DNA of 64,000 nucleotides, from the NCBI GenBank assembly GCA_013398295.1, contig VZSF01008879.1:1-64000 (forward strand). The letters are read 5' to 3'. A program made the position numbers and the translations under genes. Below the pieces are notes generated by a model. It saw nothing but the letters and a program-made list of their open reading frames with translations, was not told the DNA's origin and did not search any database. Positions 13,901 through 26,280 of the stretch are shown in pieces. Each line of letters begins with the position of its first letter. The stretch's first letter is position 1. Origin of the DNA: Chionis minor (Eukaryota; Chordata; Aves; Charadriiformes; Chionididae).

Positions 13901-14215
13901 AGCCTGAGACAGCTGCGTTGACCAAATCTGTTGACTTGGACTGAACTCCTCCATAGATGTCTGCCATAAATCTCCATGTATGTAAGCACAGGGAGACAAA
14001 AGCTCTAATAAAACCCTGGTACCATATCTGCATGAAGATACACACGTAGAGACCATGGGTCCTGCCCAGACTATAGAAGCATGGGTAGCTTGCATGCCCC
14101 AGCAGAAAAAGGGAGATAAGTCAAGACTTACAACATCCATGGCCACCTCAGGACTTGCATCTGACTTTTCACTGATGCACATTAAATAAGCAATGGTGAT
14201 GAACAGCCACATCAT
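7704..14215 (-). CDS. Lipase gene A: acid lipase family (LIPA/LIPF/LIPM type), altered nucleophile elbow
   Basis: Nine coding exons join in phase on the minus strand: 14215-14132, 13566-13449, 12078-11880, 11642-11533, 11097-10961, 10517-10374, 9181-9110, 8371-8306 and 7937-7704. They give 387 residues (human LIPA is about 399). Family members cleave acyl esters of glycerol or cholesterol and are secreted or lysosomal. Visible here: double-Met start [13 protein letters not shown] as signal peptide; [10 protein letters not shown] near residue 35; oxyanion motif [21 protein letters not shown]; nucleophile segment [10 protein letters not shown] with Ser165; Asp333 in YGGKDW; His362 in [10 protein letters not shown]. 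So Ser-Asp-His are all present, but the elbow is A-Y-S-Q-G where the family has G-H-S-Q-G. All introns are GT-AG. A splice acceptor directly before the ATG implies an upstream untranslated exon that I cannot place. Orthology within the family is not resolved. Confidence 0.87.
8306..8371 (-). CDS. Gene A exon 9
   Basis: Residues 289-310, beginning [13 protein letters not shown] and ending MLHYNQ, as in LIPA, where this exon ends YFHYNQ. Acceptor CCTTTTCCAG, donor GTAAGA after CAA. 66 nt, same as gene B. Confidence 0.88.
9110..9181 (-). CDS. Gene A exon 8
   Basis: Residues 265-288, [20 protein letters not shown] then HWRQ. Acceptor TTTCTTGCAG, donor GTAATA. 72 nt, identical length in all three genes. 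Confidence 0.9.
10374..10517 (-). CDS. Gene A exon 7 (cap-domain segment)
   Basis: Residues 217-264, starting [17 protein letters not shown] and ending [12 protein letters not shown]. It aligns with the family segment that ends GGFNxxNxNM in LIPM. Acceptor GACTTTCGCAG and donor GTATGT keep phase 0 on both sides. It is the most diverged exon of gene A: the usual FG-K-EFLPQ start is not conserved. Confidence 0.75.
10961..11097 (-). CDS. Gene A exon 6
   Basis: Completes Gly171 and runs to residue 216: [20 protein letters not shown], then [12 protein letters not shown] and PERLVK. Acceptor CCTCCTGCAG, donor GTACGT. 137 nt in all three genes and in the orphan copy at 38627. Confidence 0.9.
11533..11642 (-). 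CDS. Gene A exon 5 (nucleophile)
   Basis: Residues 135-170 from [20 protein letters not shown] to the nucleophile segment. The Ser165 codon is at 11549-11551. The codon at 11555-11557 is GCT (Ala163), where the family has Gly, and Tyr164 replaces His. 110 nt, phases 2 and 1 as in genes B and C. Confidence 0.92.
11880..12078 (-). CDS. Gene A exon 4 (oxyanion motif, GNSRGN)
   Basis: Residues 69-133. [20 protein letters not shown] supplies the HG oxyanion motif; PNSSLGF keeps the conserved N-x-S glycosylation sequon; [18 protein letters not shown] follows. 199 nt, the same in all three genes. Confidence 0.92.
12841..12868. other. Assembly gap (28 N)
   Basis: Run of unknown bases in the intron between gene A exons 3 and 4, at the end of a pyrimidine-rich stretch that probably stopped the assembly. 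Another single N is at 7660. Confidence 0.99.
13139..13158. repeat. Poly(T) tract
   Basis: Twenty consecutive T in a gene A intron. No retroelement body is recognisable next to it. Confidence 0.9.
13449..13566 (-). CDS. Gene A exon 3
   Basis: Residues 29-67 plus one base: [20 protein letters not shown] and [19 protein letters not shown]. Acceptor CTTCCCACAG. The end chosen (donor GTACCT after position 13449) gives 118 nt, exactly the length of gene B exon 3. A stronger donor, GTAAGT, lies 48 nt further on (exon would end at 13401) in the same phase and would add 16 residues. Confidence 0.82.
14132..14215 (-). CDS. Gene A exon 2 (start codon and signal peptide)
   Basis: Residues 1-28, [19 protein letters not shown] and on to AMDV, donor GTAAGT. 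The start is placed at the first of two adjacent ATGs; gene C also starts MMWL. The acceptor GTTTTGCAG lies a few bases upstream, so the 5' untranslated region is spliced. Confidence 0.85.
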
Positions 14216-16524
14216 GGTGCTCTGCAAAACAGTCAACATGATGAATGTGACAGACATTGATGGAACTGACACAGAAGCCAGGGCTTACACACACTTGGCT
14301 TGGCATGCACTACACCTCTGTTAGTATATCAATCTGACTGCTCAATAGGTGAAACAACTGTAGATTTTAATCATCTAATTGCTTCTAGAAATTGCTCATT
14401 TTCCTTATCTTGAACAATGCCAGAATCCAAACTCCATCAGATTTTAAACACACATTCTCCATTAGGTCCTTGTGTTCAGGAAAATGCATGTGTACGTACA
14501 GAGATACACCGTCCCAGGTAAACCTCATCTTTGAGGGGATAATTATAGACTATTCATTCAAAAAGATGGATCAGATGGTCAGAAGAATCAATTATTTAGT
14601 TGAACTGATAACTGAACTAATCAGGAGTAAATCACCCAATTTTAAGCTGCAGGACCATGGAGGTTTTGTTCTCAATATGAAATCAAATAATATGATTTAG
14701 TTAAGCTCTCCTTATAGCTGAAAGGGATCCTGGGAAACGCTTGAGTTGTTTTTGTAATTCTGAGTGAAATATTGTCCCGGCAGATCCAGTGTTTTTCCTG
14801 GGAAGGATTTTGAAGTATCTGTTTTGGCCTGTTCCTACCACAAACTATCTTACTGTCATTTTATATGTTGGAGGCAACAAATTTTCAACAGAAATACTGC
14901 CTCAGCTGTTGTGTGAATTGCATATTTGAATTGCATGGAGTCCACAGCAAGGAGCCCTCCCAAATCTCTGCTGAATGCACATGCCTCTGCTGGGCTGTGT
15001 GGGAAGCAGAGACCATGGCCAGATGCCAGCACCAGGTGTCTTTCATCCACCTTATTGCTTCCCTGCAAAATATCTTCCTGGGGAAAGAAAGTAGAAGTGC
15101 AAGAAGGTTTCTGATGTTGCAGCTAACCCTCATCGTCTCCTCTCCCTTCTGGTGGAGGAACCGGCTTCCCATGCTGCAGGAAGTGGTTTTGCAGCTGGGG
15201 AGAATGTCACCTGCTCCCTCTATCATCCCTGAAGCATATCCATGGGGGATCACACAAGCACTGCTTCTCTGCTGGAAGGGACCTCAGCACACCCCTTGTC
15301 CACCCTCCTGCTCACAGTGGTGTGTTGCCAGCATGAGGGGTATCTGTGGCTTGGCCCAGCAGAGCACTGACTCCCCCCTAGGACGGTAACACCCCACCCC
15401 CCATGGCTGCTCCCCACTTTGAGAAGTGAAGGGTTCCTCACCTCTGTTCTGAACCCCCCAGGCTGTGGTTTGGGGCCGAAACCCCCTCATTGCATCTCCT
15501 GCTGCTGCTGACATCCCTGCTGTGCAGTGGGGTTCTCCTTCCTCAGGGTAAGGCAGTTGCGGGGTCATTCCCAGAATGCTCCTGAGGAGCATGAGGGTCT
15601 CTGGGAAACACGGGCAGGGGTGGGAGGCACAGCAAGGACAGCAGCCACGTGCACTCAACACAGCCCGCCTGCAGCTGCCTGGCCCCAGACAGCTCTGGTT
15701 TTGTTACTTTTAAGACTGAGCCTTTCAGCAAAGCAAGGAGACAGAAAGCATTTTTGTGGCATAACGTCATGAGAATAGCATGCAAATTCAGGGGATCTTC
15801 CCCTTGCCCTGGATGACTCTTTCCTCCCAACAGCCAACCTGCAAAAATATTCCTTTTGTGAAGGGTTCCTCATCTCAGCAGACCTTGAGAGCTCCTGGTG
15901 ACCTCTGGAAGGTGCAGCAGCATGAAACCTCTTCCACCAGCAAGATCCCTGAGCGCTCCCACCACCCCTTCTGCGAGAAGAAAAGACTTCCCTTCATAAC
16001 CAGGACTCCCGGGAAAGCCCCGCTGTTCCATCCACGGGGCTCTTCAACTACCTACAGCTCTCTCCTGCTGTCCCCCGCCATGGCCTCTTACTGGCAGCCT
16101 GTGCAAAGGCAGAGGCACCCAAGGAAGAAGGATTACCCGTTGCGCTCCAGGGGCTGCAGCAGTAGAGGTGTGGGTGCCTTTCTTCCCAATGTACGCCAAG
16201 CAGGAGGTTCCCGCTGCCCAAGCACACTGCTCTCACCCACCATGCATCAGGCTATTATTCCCTCCACTCCACGCATTTGGGAGTGTCACAGGTTGCCACT
16301 CCCTCTAATCCTTTCTCCTTCGAACATGTAATTTACCTGCGGGCTGAAATCTGCTCTGAAAGGAGACACCCTTTCTACCCAGGCTTCCTTGGGAATATTA
16401 TGCTGGTGTTATGGAATAGTTGAGAGCTGTGACAAATTGGTTATATCCACTTGATGTAGCACAGCATCACCTGATGTTGCCTATGACCCCTGTGGACTGG
16501 AGAACGTGCAGCCTCTCCACCAGC

Positions 16525-16620
16525 GCTGGGGCTGGCGTTGGTGCATGGGGTGTAGCAGGGTCTGTGGGGCTGGTGGTTTTTCATGGGGCTGGCGTTGGTG
16601 CTCAGGATGTTTTGGGATGC
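16525..16620. repeat. Imperfect two-copy tandem repeat
   Basis: The phrase GGGGCTGGCGTTGGTGC occurs twice about 57 bases apart, followed each time by a related G-rich stretch. Confidence 0.55.
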
Positions 16621-19106
16621 ATGGGGGACAGCAGGGTGCATGCAGCCAGCCTAGCTCACCCCAGAAAGCCCCCATGGGAAACCCACTGTTTGGCTCTTCA
16701 TGTTGCTTCCTGGTGTGTAACAAGTCACTGCCTGGAAATACAAAACCTCCCAGTTCCCATAATGACTGCTGGGGGTGCTCTTTAAAAAGCAAAAAGGAAA
16801 TACATCCCCAGGGAGGGAAGAAGCTGGGAGTGAAGCTACCCACCAGCTCCCACCAGCCATGGGGTGCAGTTTTGGTGGGAGGACTTGTCTTTCCTTACTA
16901 AGCACAAAGGATGTCCGTCTGGACCACAGCGAGAGGTGACTTTCTCTGCTGGGTGTCTGTGCCCACCCACTTTTCAGTTACTTCCGTCTGGTCAATTATA
17001 TCTGTGTGTGCATATCACAGCCCTCGTTAGGTGTTTTTTGCCCATCCTGCACTTGCCCCACAGACTTGACCTCTTCCCAGCTGGCAATGCCTTTGGCCAG
17101 CCACTGCCTGATGGCTGAGGAACTCCCTGCAGGGAAAACGAGTGGTGGCACGGGCTGTGGGTGTCATTTTCGTCAGCGCTGCCTTCAAGACCGCCTCTCG
17201 GCTCCTTGCCAATATGCCCATGCACTGGCATGCTGCAGCAACCCAGCGCTGGCTTTGCACACCGTGGGCTCCTGTCTGCTCTCCTGGTGTTTAATACCTT
17301 CCAGGTTTGGCCAAGGTGCAATCGCTGAAATGCAAACAGGCATTCTTCAGAAAGCCTAAGTAATTCCACCTTGATGTGAAGATCTAATACTTGGTATTTA
17401 CTAAAGACTTGCTGGAGGCACTGCCAGAAGCCCTCCCAGCCTGGCTCACTCTCACGTGAACAGTGACTCAGACCACAGTCTGATTTTTCCCCTGCAAGGA
17501 AAGGAGGAAAGGTGGAAAAACAGGATCAAGTATGCCAAGACAAGAAATCACTCCCCCTTCCTCCCAGTATATATTAACACTAACATAACTCAACCTCCTT
17601 TAGCGGACAGGACATCAGAGAGGCTCTTGGTGGAACTGCGTCCACTCCTTGTCCTTGCATCAAATCTGGGGCCATGTTACTTTTTTTATTACTTGAGTCT
17701 GATGGAAAGAGAGCAAATCAGGAGCTGAGCCTTCAGCAAGGTGCTCCCAGAGATTTCCAGCACGCAGACCATGACACGGCTCTTGCCGTGGGGTGGGTAC
17801 TCTCCAGAGAGAATCCAACATACCTGCTGAAGCTTTGCACACCACTGGGGTGCAGACATGCCCCCGTTCCCCACCCCCATCCATCCCCTCACCCCTCTCT
17901 GCACCCATGGCAGATCATATCTCACCATTGCCACTGCTGCAGCCCCAGGGATACTCCCCACCTCTCCCACAGCGCTGATAAAATCGGGCTGGGAGGCCCC
18001 TAGAATGACCTCAACTCCAGGTGGATTACAACACTGACTGTTACGGCATGAGCGAGTCGGGGAAAAAGAGGCGCAATCAAAATCTCGAGGCATCAGCGTT
18101 TTCTTGCAGGCAGGCTCATCCGCCATCTGCTGAACACGGACCGGTGCGTGCTGCAGCCTGCAGCTGGAGGGATGTCTGGACTGGGCTGGCAGCACCAGCC
18201 AGGAGGAACGTTGCGGAAGGGGTCCATGTCAGGTAGCTGCGAGCTCAGTCCAGCATCTGGCCCTGAATGGGGAAGGGCTACGGCACACCGGCCATCCCAG
18301 GTGTCGGCTGATGAGGGGTAGGGGTAATGATGGTGTAGGGGGCTTGTTAGGCTCAGCACCTCAGCACAACCCAGACTTCCAGGTTTGAAAGTGAAGGTCA
18401 TTACTGCAGAAACAATGTATTTCTCTTATCTGTCTAAAAGCAATTAAAAAAATCCACCTACAAAATTTGGATAAAAGTTAAGAATTTTGAGCTTAAAAGC
18501 CAAGATTACTCCATAAGTTTTAAAAGTTATTTTATTTTCCTCGTGTGACAACAAACACCTGCTGAAGAGGAGAGAGGAGGGGATTACTCAAAAGCAACCT
18601 CAAGGCGAACCGTTGGACTGCGTTCTTTTTGGTGTTGCTGTTAGTGCTGGATCCAGACAGGATTGGTGTGAACATGGTGTGAGTCACGGGGGTGAATGTC
18701 CACTACATACGGGTTTTATCTGCCCATTGTGCCAGGGGACACAGTTTCTGTCCATCTGTGAACCAGTGAGCCAGAGCCCCTAGCGTTCAAGGAAACATCT
18801 GAAGATGTTGTTGACTACCAGCCTGCACAATAGTGCAGGAGAATGAGGGAGCATTGGAATTGCTTAAGGTTTGAAATGGATTTTTCAGAGATTTAAAAAT
18901 TCATATGTTTTGAATTTCCTTATTTTTTCAAATTTTTGAAAGTTATTGTTGCCTTTTCAATCTGGGTTTGGAATACAAAATTTTGAAAGATCCATGACCT
19001 TTGGGGACATACCTATAGCCAGATTAAATTTGTTTTAGTAAGAGCTAGTCACATTGGACACTGGAGCAGTGTGATTGCAATGGATGCCAGAGCAGCATGA
19101 GGAACA

Positions 19107-19124
19107 CCAGCAGCAGCAGCAGCA
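19107..19124. repeat. Short (CAG)n run
   Basis: About six CAG triplets just ahead of the CR1 piece at 19162. Confidence 0.8.
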
Positions 19125-19161
19125 TGGTGACCACCTGGTAAAAAGCAGTGTCCTCTGCTTC

Positions 19162-19960
19162 TCCTGAGTGGCATGGATGTTGGGATTGAGTGCACCCTCA
19201 GCAAGTTTGCTGACGACACCAAGCTGTGTGGAGCGGTCAACATGCTGGAGGGAAGGGATGCCATCCAGAAGGACCTGGACAGGCTTGAGAGGTGGGCCCA
19301 CGCCAACCTCATGAAGTTCAACAAGGCCAAGTGCAAGGTCCTGCATGTGGGTCAGGGCAATCCCAAGCACAAATCCAGGCTGGGTGGAGAATGGCTGGAG
19401 AGCAGCCCTGAGGAGAGGGACTTGGGGGTGTTGGTGGTGGAGAAGGTCACCAGGAGCCGGCACCGTGTGCTGGCAACCCAGAACCCCGCAGTCCCCTGGG
19501 CTACACCCCCACAGCGTGGGCAGCAGGGCTGGGGGGGAAATTCTGCCCCTCTGCTCCGCTTGGGGGAGACCCCACCTGGAATACTGGGTCCAGCTGTGGG
19601 GGTCCCAGCAGCAGAAGGACATGCACCTGTCGGAGCGGATCCAGAGGAGGCCCCGGAGATGCTGGGAGGGCTGGAGCTCCTCTGTTGGGAGGACAGACTG
19701 GGAGAGTTGGGGTTGTTCAGCCTGGAGAAGAGAAGGCTCCAGGGAGACCTTATAGCAGCCTTCCAGTGTCTGAAAGGGACTATGGGAAAGCTGGGGAGGG
19801 ACTTTTTACATGGGCATGTAGTGATAGGATGAGAGGTAATGGCTTAAAACTGGAAAAGGGGAGATTGAGATTAGATCTCAGGAAGAAATTTTTCACCATG
19901 AGGGTGGTGAGACACTTGAACAGGTTGCCCAGAGAAGCTGGTTTCGATATGCAGGGAGAA
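19162..19960 (+). mobile_element. CR1 LINE 3' portion
   Basis: Plus-strand RT C-terminus: [19 protein letters not shown] with the FADD active site intact, [24 protein letters not shown], then [20 protein letters not shown] and [20 protein letters not shown]. It belongs to the same subfamily as the copy at 1-2160 (shared GVLV, LAxQNPAVP). Frameshifts occur after about 19500. It starts abruptly in mid-RT, as is usual for 5'-truncated insertions. Confidence 0.88.
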
Positions 19961-21430
19961 GACGAGAGGCCAAAGCTCAGAGATGAAATTGGCCAGTGTT
20001 CTGTCAGGCAACAAGAAGGTCTTTTTAAAGTACATTAATAGCAAGATGAGGTCTGATGAAAACAATGGACTGATACTTGTTGAAGATGGTCATCTGACGA
20101 AGAATGATGACAAAAAATTGGAGGTGCTTAATGCTTTTTGCCTCAGTCTTCATTATTAAACTGATAGACCTTGGGCTGACCAGTCCCCTGAGTCAGAGGA
20201 CCACGAGTGCAGGAACAGTGGCTTTCCATTTGTGGACAATGAAATTGTAAGGGACCAGCTGCATCAGCTGAATGTTCACAAGTCCATGGGGCCTGATGGG
20301 ATTCATCCCAGAGTATGAAGGAGCCGGCAGTTGTTACTGCAAGACCCCTCTCAGTCACCTACCAAAGGTCTTGGGACCCTGGGGCAGTCCCTGCTGACTG
20401 GAAGCTAGCCAATGTTATTCTAACCTACAAGAAGGGCATGAGGGAAGACCCAGAGAACTACAGACCTGTGAGTCTAACCTCAGTTCCTGGAAAAAGAATG
20501 GAAAAGATTATACTGGGTGCTTCTGAAAGGCATTTAAAGAATAATGTAATCATCAGACACAGTCAACGTGGGTTCACAAAGGGAAAGTCCTGTTTAACTA
20601 ATTTGGTATCCTTCTATGAAAAGGTCACCCACCTCGCAGATGAAGGGAAGGCGGTGGATGTATTTTTCTGGATTTTAGATACTTTTGATACTGTTCTTTT
20701 GTGCTTTTGATACTGTTCTTCACAGCATCCTTCTGGACAAGTTGTCCAACTGTGAGATGAACATGTTCACAGAGTGCTGGGTGAAGAACTGGTTGAAGAG
20801 CAAAACTCAAAGGGTTGTAGTGAATGAGGCTACATCTGGCTGGTGACCGGTCACCAGCAGTGTTCCTCAGGGTTCAATTCTAGGGCCAGAGCTGTTCAAT
20901 ATATTTATCAGTGATCTGGATGCAGGAGTTGAATGCATCATTACCCAGTTTGCTCACAGTACCAAACTGGGAAGTGCTGTTGACTCTCTTGAGGGACAAG
21001 AGGCCTTTCAGAGGGATCTAGATAGATTGGCAATGATTAATGGGATGAAATTTAACAAGTCGAAATGACGGATTCTGCACCTAGGACAGAGTAATGCCAG
21101 GCACAAGTCCAAGCTGGGAGAGAAGTGTCTGGAGAGCAGGCCTGCAGAAAGGGATCTGGGGGTGCTGGGCAGGAGGCTCAATAGGAGTCAGCAGTGTAGC
21201 CTGGCAGTCAAGAGGGCAAACTGCATCTGGGGTGCATCAAGAAGAGTATAACCAGCTGGTCAAAAGACACGATTATCCAGCTGTACTCAGTGTTGGTGGC
21301 ACCTCAGCTGCAGCGTGCAGTTCTGGGCCCCACAATTTAAGAAGGATGTGAAGGTCCTTGACTGTGTCCAGCGGAGAGCAACCAAGCTGGTGGCAGGGTT
21401 GGAAGGCATGTCCTATGACATGCCTGTGGA
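19961..21430 (+). mobile_element. Second, older CR1 fragment joined to the first
   Basis: Directly after the first piece the plus strand restarts at the CR1 linker region (KGLFKYINSK-like, [13 protein letters not shown]) and continues through RT (ENYRPVSLTSVPGK, GFTKGKSCLTNLVSFYEKVT) to about 21430. Many stops and frameshifts; the active-site segment reads FAHSTKLGS instead of FADDTKLxG. A 22-bp tandem duplication at 20682-20720 breaks the RT frame. The order (3' end of one element, then 5' part of another) shows two insertions. Confidence 0.82.
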
Positions 21431-23329
21431 GATATCAGTACTTCTGGGAAGACCCTGGTATGGGTTCGCAGCCTTGGGGGGCCATGGTAACTGCATCCTG
21501 GTGATTCTGCCCTCCCCTCTCCACAGTCCCCCATCCCCTTGGTGCAATCCCTCTGCCTCCAAGGAGACAACCTGCCTGAAACTGCTTTAATCTCATGTAC
21601 TCTTTCCTAAATTTCTGTGTTATCTGGTCTTCACCTAGCTGCTGTGTCATCATGTAAGCACTGATGTCTTGAACTGATTGGTCCACCACAAGGGATGGTG
21701 CTCTCTGAAGGAAAGGGGAAAGCCTGGGCAGCAGAGGGTGCTGTGAAAGCGCTAATGAGGGAGATGATCTCCTGCCCAAACCCTCACGTAAAGTGTAGCA
21801 TTTAGGTATATTTAATAAAAACCCAACAATCGTCCAACCCTCCTTAAGCATAAGGTGCCACCTCATGAGGTGGTTCTACAGTTGGCCATGGCCACCCAGG
21901 GTAGGAGCTCTGCTGCGATGGAGCCCTCTCTGCTAGGGCAGTCTGGCCAGGTCCAGCCCTCTCACCCTCCATGTTATGAACCGTAACGCCACTGGCCATA
22001 TTTGTGCCGCTTTGAGTGAGTGAGGTGTGTTTTCGTTGCATTCCTTATAATGCATTAATATGTCATGCTGTTATTTCCACAACCTGCTGCAGCTGTGAAG
22101 TTGTCCCTGATGGGGCTGAGGTTGAACCACAGACCCCCAGAGGCTGCTGTCAGTCAGCATCACTATGGTGCTCTGGTTGACTTTGCATTTCTTTGCTCCG
22201 CAGCTGTGGAGGAGCAGGAGGGGGAGAAATAAGCTCCTCCAGAGTTCCTCCGTGTTTTTCAACTGGTTACAAAGCTTATTGGTGGTCCTTCTGAACCAGA
22301 GCAGGTTAAGACCTTTCTTCTTGTGTGTGCATCTGTGCTGTTGAGTTTAATTTAGCAAAAAACTAGAACTCAGGTTTTTCTGGTTTGTCAGTAGTGGAAT
22401 GTGAAGTCTGTTACTGAAAAAAACAACCCAGCCCAACCCAAAAACCCCAGGGCACCTCTGCCTCTGGTTTGCTTTCCTCCTTTGTCACCAGGGGGAGAAG
22501 CAAGCTTTTGCACAGTCTGTGTGCGCTCCATTGCTGCCTTATCATTTTACTGCTTGAATGACTAACCCCTCCCTCCCCTCCCTCTGAAGCTATTTTGCAA
22601 ACCACTGCCGGTTGGCAGCAGGGTGGAAAGATGGTGGTAACTTCAAGGAAGCAGTTGTCCCCTGGACGCTGGGCTGTGCATAGTAGAGCAACCCCCTCAC
22701 AGGCTCCTGCCTGGGCAGTGGGGTGTGTGGCTGCGACGTGCTGCGTTGGACAAGGGGCAGGTCCAGCCCTGGAGATGCGTCTTCCCAGGCTCCATCTCTA
22801 CCCACCAGAGTGTCCCCAGGCCTCTCAGTATCTCTCAGCTTCTGCTTGGCAGGGGGATAGCACATCCTGATTCCACCTATGATTTTGCTGATTATTGGCC
22901 ATGCACATGCTGGTTGTGCTGAAGGCACTGTCCACCATTTAAATTGTGCCAGCAGAGACACAGTGGTGGCTGAACATATGGTGCCAACGCAACCTCCTCA
23001 GATGCTCTGAGAGCCTCTTGGTGAGACACGTGTTGGGGAGCCCATGATTACATGGACAGACAAAGCCACAGGAAGGTGACACCCATCACACATGTGCTGG
23101 GTGCTCTCAGGGAATGTGCAGTAGCTTTTCACCCCCAAATAACAAAGTAAAGGTTGTGAGATGTTCACAAGTAGAAGGACATGCCAAGAGGGACTTGCGC
23201 TGACATGTGGCTGCCCTTGATAAGAGGAAAACCTGAAGGCTAGATTCAGTGAGTGGTCTTCTGGATCTGCCAGGCAACTCACTGAAATGCATCTGAGCCT
23301 GTTCAGCGAGGGGATACCTGCCTTTCAGA

Positions 23330-23620
23330 TGTGTGACTCTCTCTGTGCCCCTCCAAGCAGAGTCTGGCCCCAGTGCCTTCAGGATCCCTTTGGGCAGGGG
23401 GAAATGCCATTGGGTCCCTCTTCACCTCCTCATCTCTGGCTGAGCAAGCCCAGATCCCCCAGCCTCTCCTCGCACGCCCTGGCCTCTGCTCACCATTGCC
23501 AGGGTGCCTCTGGGCTCACTCTGACTTGGGGGTGTCAGACCAGTCCCTGGGAATCCAAAACTGGATACAGCATCATGATTTGGCCTCCCTTGTGCCAAGC
23601 AGGGGAAAAAAGCCCTTCCC
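23330..23620 (-). mobile_element. Old CR1-like fragment
   Basis: The minus strand reads a decayed version of the CR1 stretch GGAGAGGCTGGGGGATCTGG followed by GCTTGCTCAGCC. The same frame pattern recurs, in opposite orientation, at 56900-57110 (shared SRVxxQCLQDxFGQxEMPL in antisense translation). Confidence 0.6.
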
Positions 23621-26280
23621 AGGGCTTGCATTCACACATGCATCTCCTCTGGCTTGAGGGGAACAGGAGGGCTGGGCGAGGAGTCACCCCTCCTGTTGAA
23701 CAGCCAAGCCTGAGGTTAAGGAGGTGGGGCAGGGGCTGGAGAAATAGGGGAGGTAGGTGTAGGGAGAGCTGTGGGCTCACAGCTTGTGCAGAGAAGCACG
23801 GAGTGGAGCCAGCATTTCTGGAGAGTGTCTGAAAGGAAGGACATCTGAAGGACCAAGGAAGACTCATTGGGCTTTGCCGCAAACCATTGAGGCAGATGAA
23901 GGTGAGCCTAGAAGTTGGAAGCTGCTTGTGAGGACACAGGGAGCACGGGCAGTGCTGAGTTTAACTCCTTTTCACCTGCTGCCTTTGGTGGGGAGTGTCC
24001 CTGCCTGCATCCTGGTGGGAGCTGGTTTTGCTGCACCTAGGGGCTTTCTGAGGAATCCTGCAAGGAGAAGGTCTGTGCAGGTCTGCCTTCAGAGCTCTGT
24101 GCATCTCAGTAGTCTCTTCTGTCTGAGACAACTCTGGTGACAGCGGACCACACTGGGCATTGTATGTGAGCACCGCAGAGAACCACAGCTTGAAGGTCGT
24201 GAGCTGGGCTAGGAAGAAGCAGGCTTTGGGGACAATCCCTGCAGCCATTACAGGCTCTGAGGTGGTGCAAAGGAGGGGGAAAGGCTTTGAGGTGTTTCTG
24301 GATGCCCAAGCCGTGGTGGTGGGGAAGCTGAAGGTGAAGGCTCTCATGTCATATCTCCTGGTGGAGGTTAACCCTGATGCTGGACGCGGTGTGGGAAAGG
24401 CAGCTTTGGGTTGGGACAAGGCTGGGATCTAGTTTTTACAGGGTGCCTTGGTCTTTGAACAATGACAAAATACAAGAGCTCTTTCCAGCCCATCTTTATG
24501 CAGTGGGGAAGGTAATCCCCAAGCCTGGTCTATTCTCCTCTTTTTGCTTCTGCTGTCTGCCTTGGAGGGAGCCATGCAATGATTGGCTCTCGGTGGTGGT
24601 CCTCAAATGCAGTCTGCCCTCATGCTCTGGCCACATTCCCACATCTCTGAGTGATGTATGGTGGTCTGAGCCCAGCCCGTGTGTGCTGGGGATGAGCTGG
24701 TGTCAGCCCAGCTCTGCAGCTTACCTACCCTCTGACATCTTTCCTCCTTTTTCAGCTGAAAACATCATGCGGTGCCATCCATGTCCACCTTCTCACAATC
24801 TGTGGGGTGGTATGCAGGTGGTCACCAGTGTTAACAAATATGTCCCTAAATAAAAGGACCCTGAATACACTTTTGCTGTGGGGCTCGCAGGCTCCTGGAA
24901 GAGCAAGCCATGACCTGCCAGCTTGATAAGGAGCCAAGCTGCTGCAGTCATGTGCTGGAAGCCTTGAGGTCCCCAGACAAGCAGTGGAGGGCTGTGAAGG
25001 ACTCTGGAGGTGGGGAATAGAGCCACAGGTGTCACAAGAGGGCCGTTCTCAGCATGTTCTCAGCTGTGCTGTGATGATGGGCTGAGCCGCCCAGATAGCT
25101 TTTCAGCACCTGGGGGTGCTCAGGTTTTGGGGCGCTGGGGAAGACGGCACTGCCACCAGAGACCGAGCTGGCCCTGCTGTAGTTCCTGGAGTCTGTCTTA
25201 CCCTTGCCCTCTTCCCTCTAAGGTGAATGTTCTCACTTCTGCTCTGCCTACCAGAAAAGCAAGGGCTCTCCACCACGTCTGCACACAGGGACTGGGGCAG
25301 TGGAAGAAACAGCTCCTTCAGGAAGGACAGAGGTATCACCTGCTGTTTGATGGCAACTTCTGCTCTACGGGAAACAGGTCCAATGTTCCCCAAAGCTTTT
25401 ACTGATGGCCAAGGAGTGCATGATCCCTACAGGCAGAAGTTACCCGTTATACCTCAGCAGCATCTCACCCAAGGATTCAACTGTTGATCTGTTGTAGGTG
25501 TCAGGCCAACACGATCTGCTCTTTCTTGGGTGCCACTTTTTGTTCCTGGAACAGAAGAAAGAGCAGCCTTTAGACGTGGTGATCAGCATCTTATGGAGAC
25601 AGATGGTTTGTAATGGTTCTTTGCTGGACCAGCAGGTTACTGAAAGGGGCATTTCTGTCCTGTACAGGCTCCTGGAGTTACCTGAAGGTTGAGCTTTGGA
25701 CCAAAAGATGGCTAGCATTACCAGCTCTAGCTGTAGGAAGGCTGTCGTACAGGCAATGTACTGGAGGGGAGCATGTCACAGATGTCTTGGCATTGCTACT
25801 GAGACTGTGCTGAGATGAGCTCTTGCAAAGCTTGCTCATGAGTCAGTGTGGGAGCTGGGCCATGGGCAGAAGGCATGGGATTCAGGACTGATGCCATCAG
25901 TGATGCCAAATGTAGGTCTCAGCAGGAACAGACACCTGAGTGCAGCTACTGAGCAGATGTGGCTCCCTTGTAGGTTTTGGAGAGCTGTAAGGAACAGTCA
26001 TCACTCTTGTTCCACCTAAACCACCACCGGACACCTAACCTTCATCAGTGTTAGCCCCACCGAAGCCTCTGCTCAGGAGAATTCCTCATCTGCCTAGTAG
26101 TCCTCTGGCCCAACAGTGCGTGTATGTTTCAATCAACAGTTGGAGTTTCTTGCCTGCTGAGCTTCTGGTCTTTAGTCTTCCCCAGACAGGCACATAGTTT
26201 AAGTTGCACAAACACTTGGAGGTCTCTAGGCTCTAGTAAGTCTCAGAGCAAGGTGATTTTACAACCAGATCAGGCTGCTT

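Larger units (their letters stand above)
14222..19161. other. No gene recognised (5' flank of gene A)
   Basis: Mostly GC-rich DNA with short random frames on both strands, and AT-rich at 18400-19050. No lipase exon, no other domain and no clear repeat apart from a loose duplication at 16525-16620 and a CAG run at 19107-19124. The untranslated first exon and promoter of gene A should lie somewhere here but I cannot point to them. Confidence 0.45.

Noticed and set aside
19035..19622. 195-codon minus-strand frame.
   Set aside because: It is the antisense of the CR1 RT at 19162-19960.
21435..21866. 143-codon minus-strand open frame next to the old CR1.
   Set aside because: No recognisable domain, begins and ends without splice signals, and open frames of this size occur by chance in GC-rich DNA.
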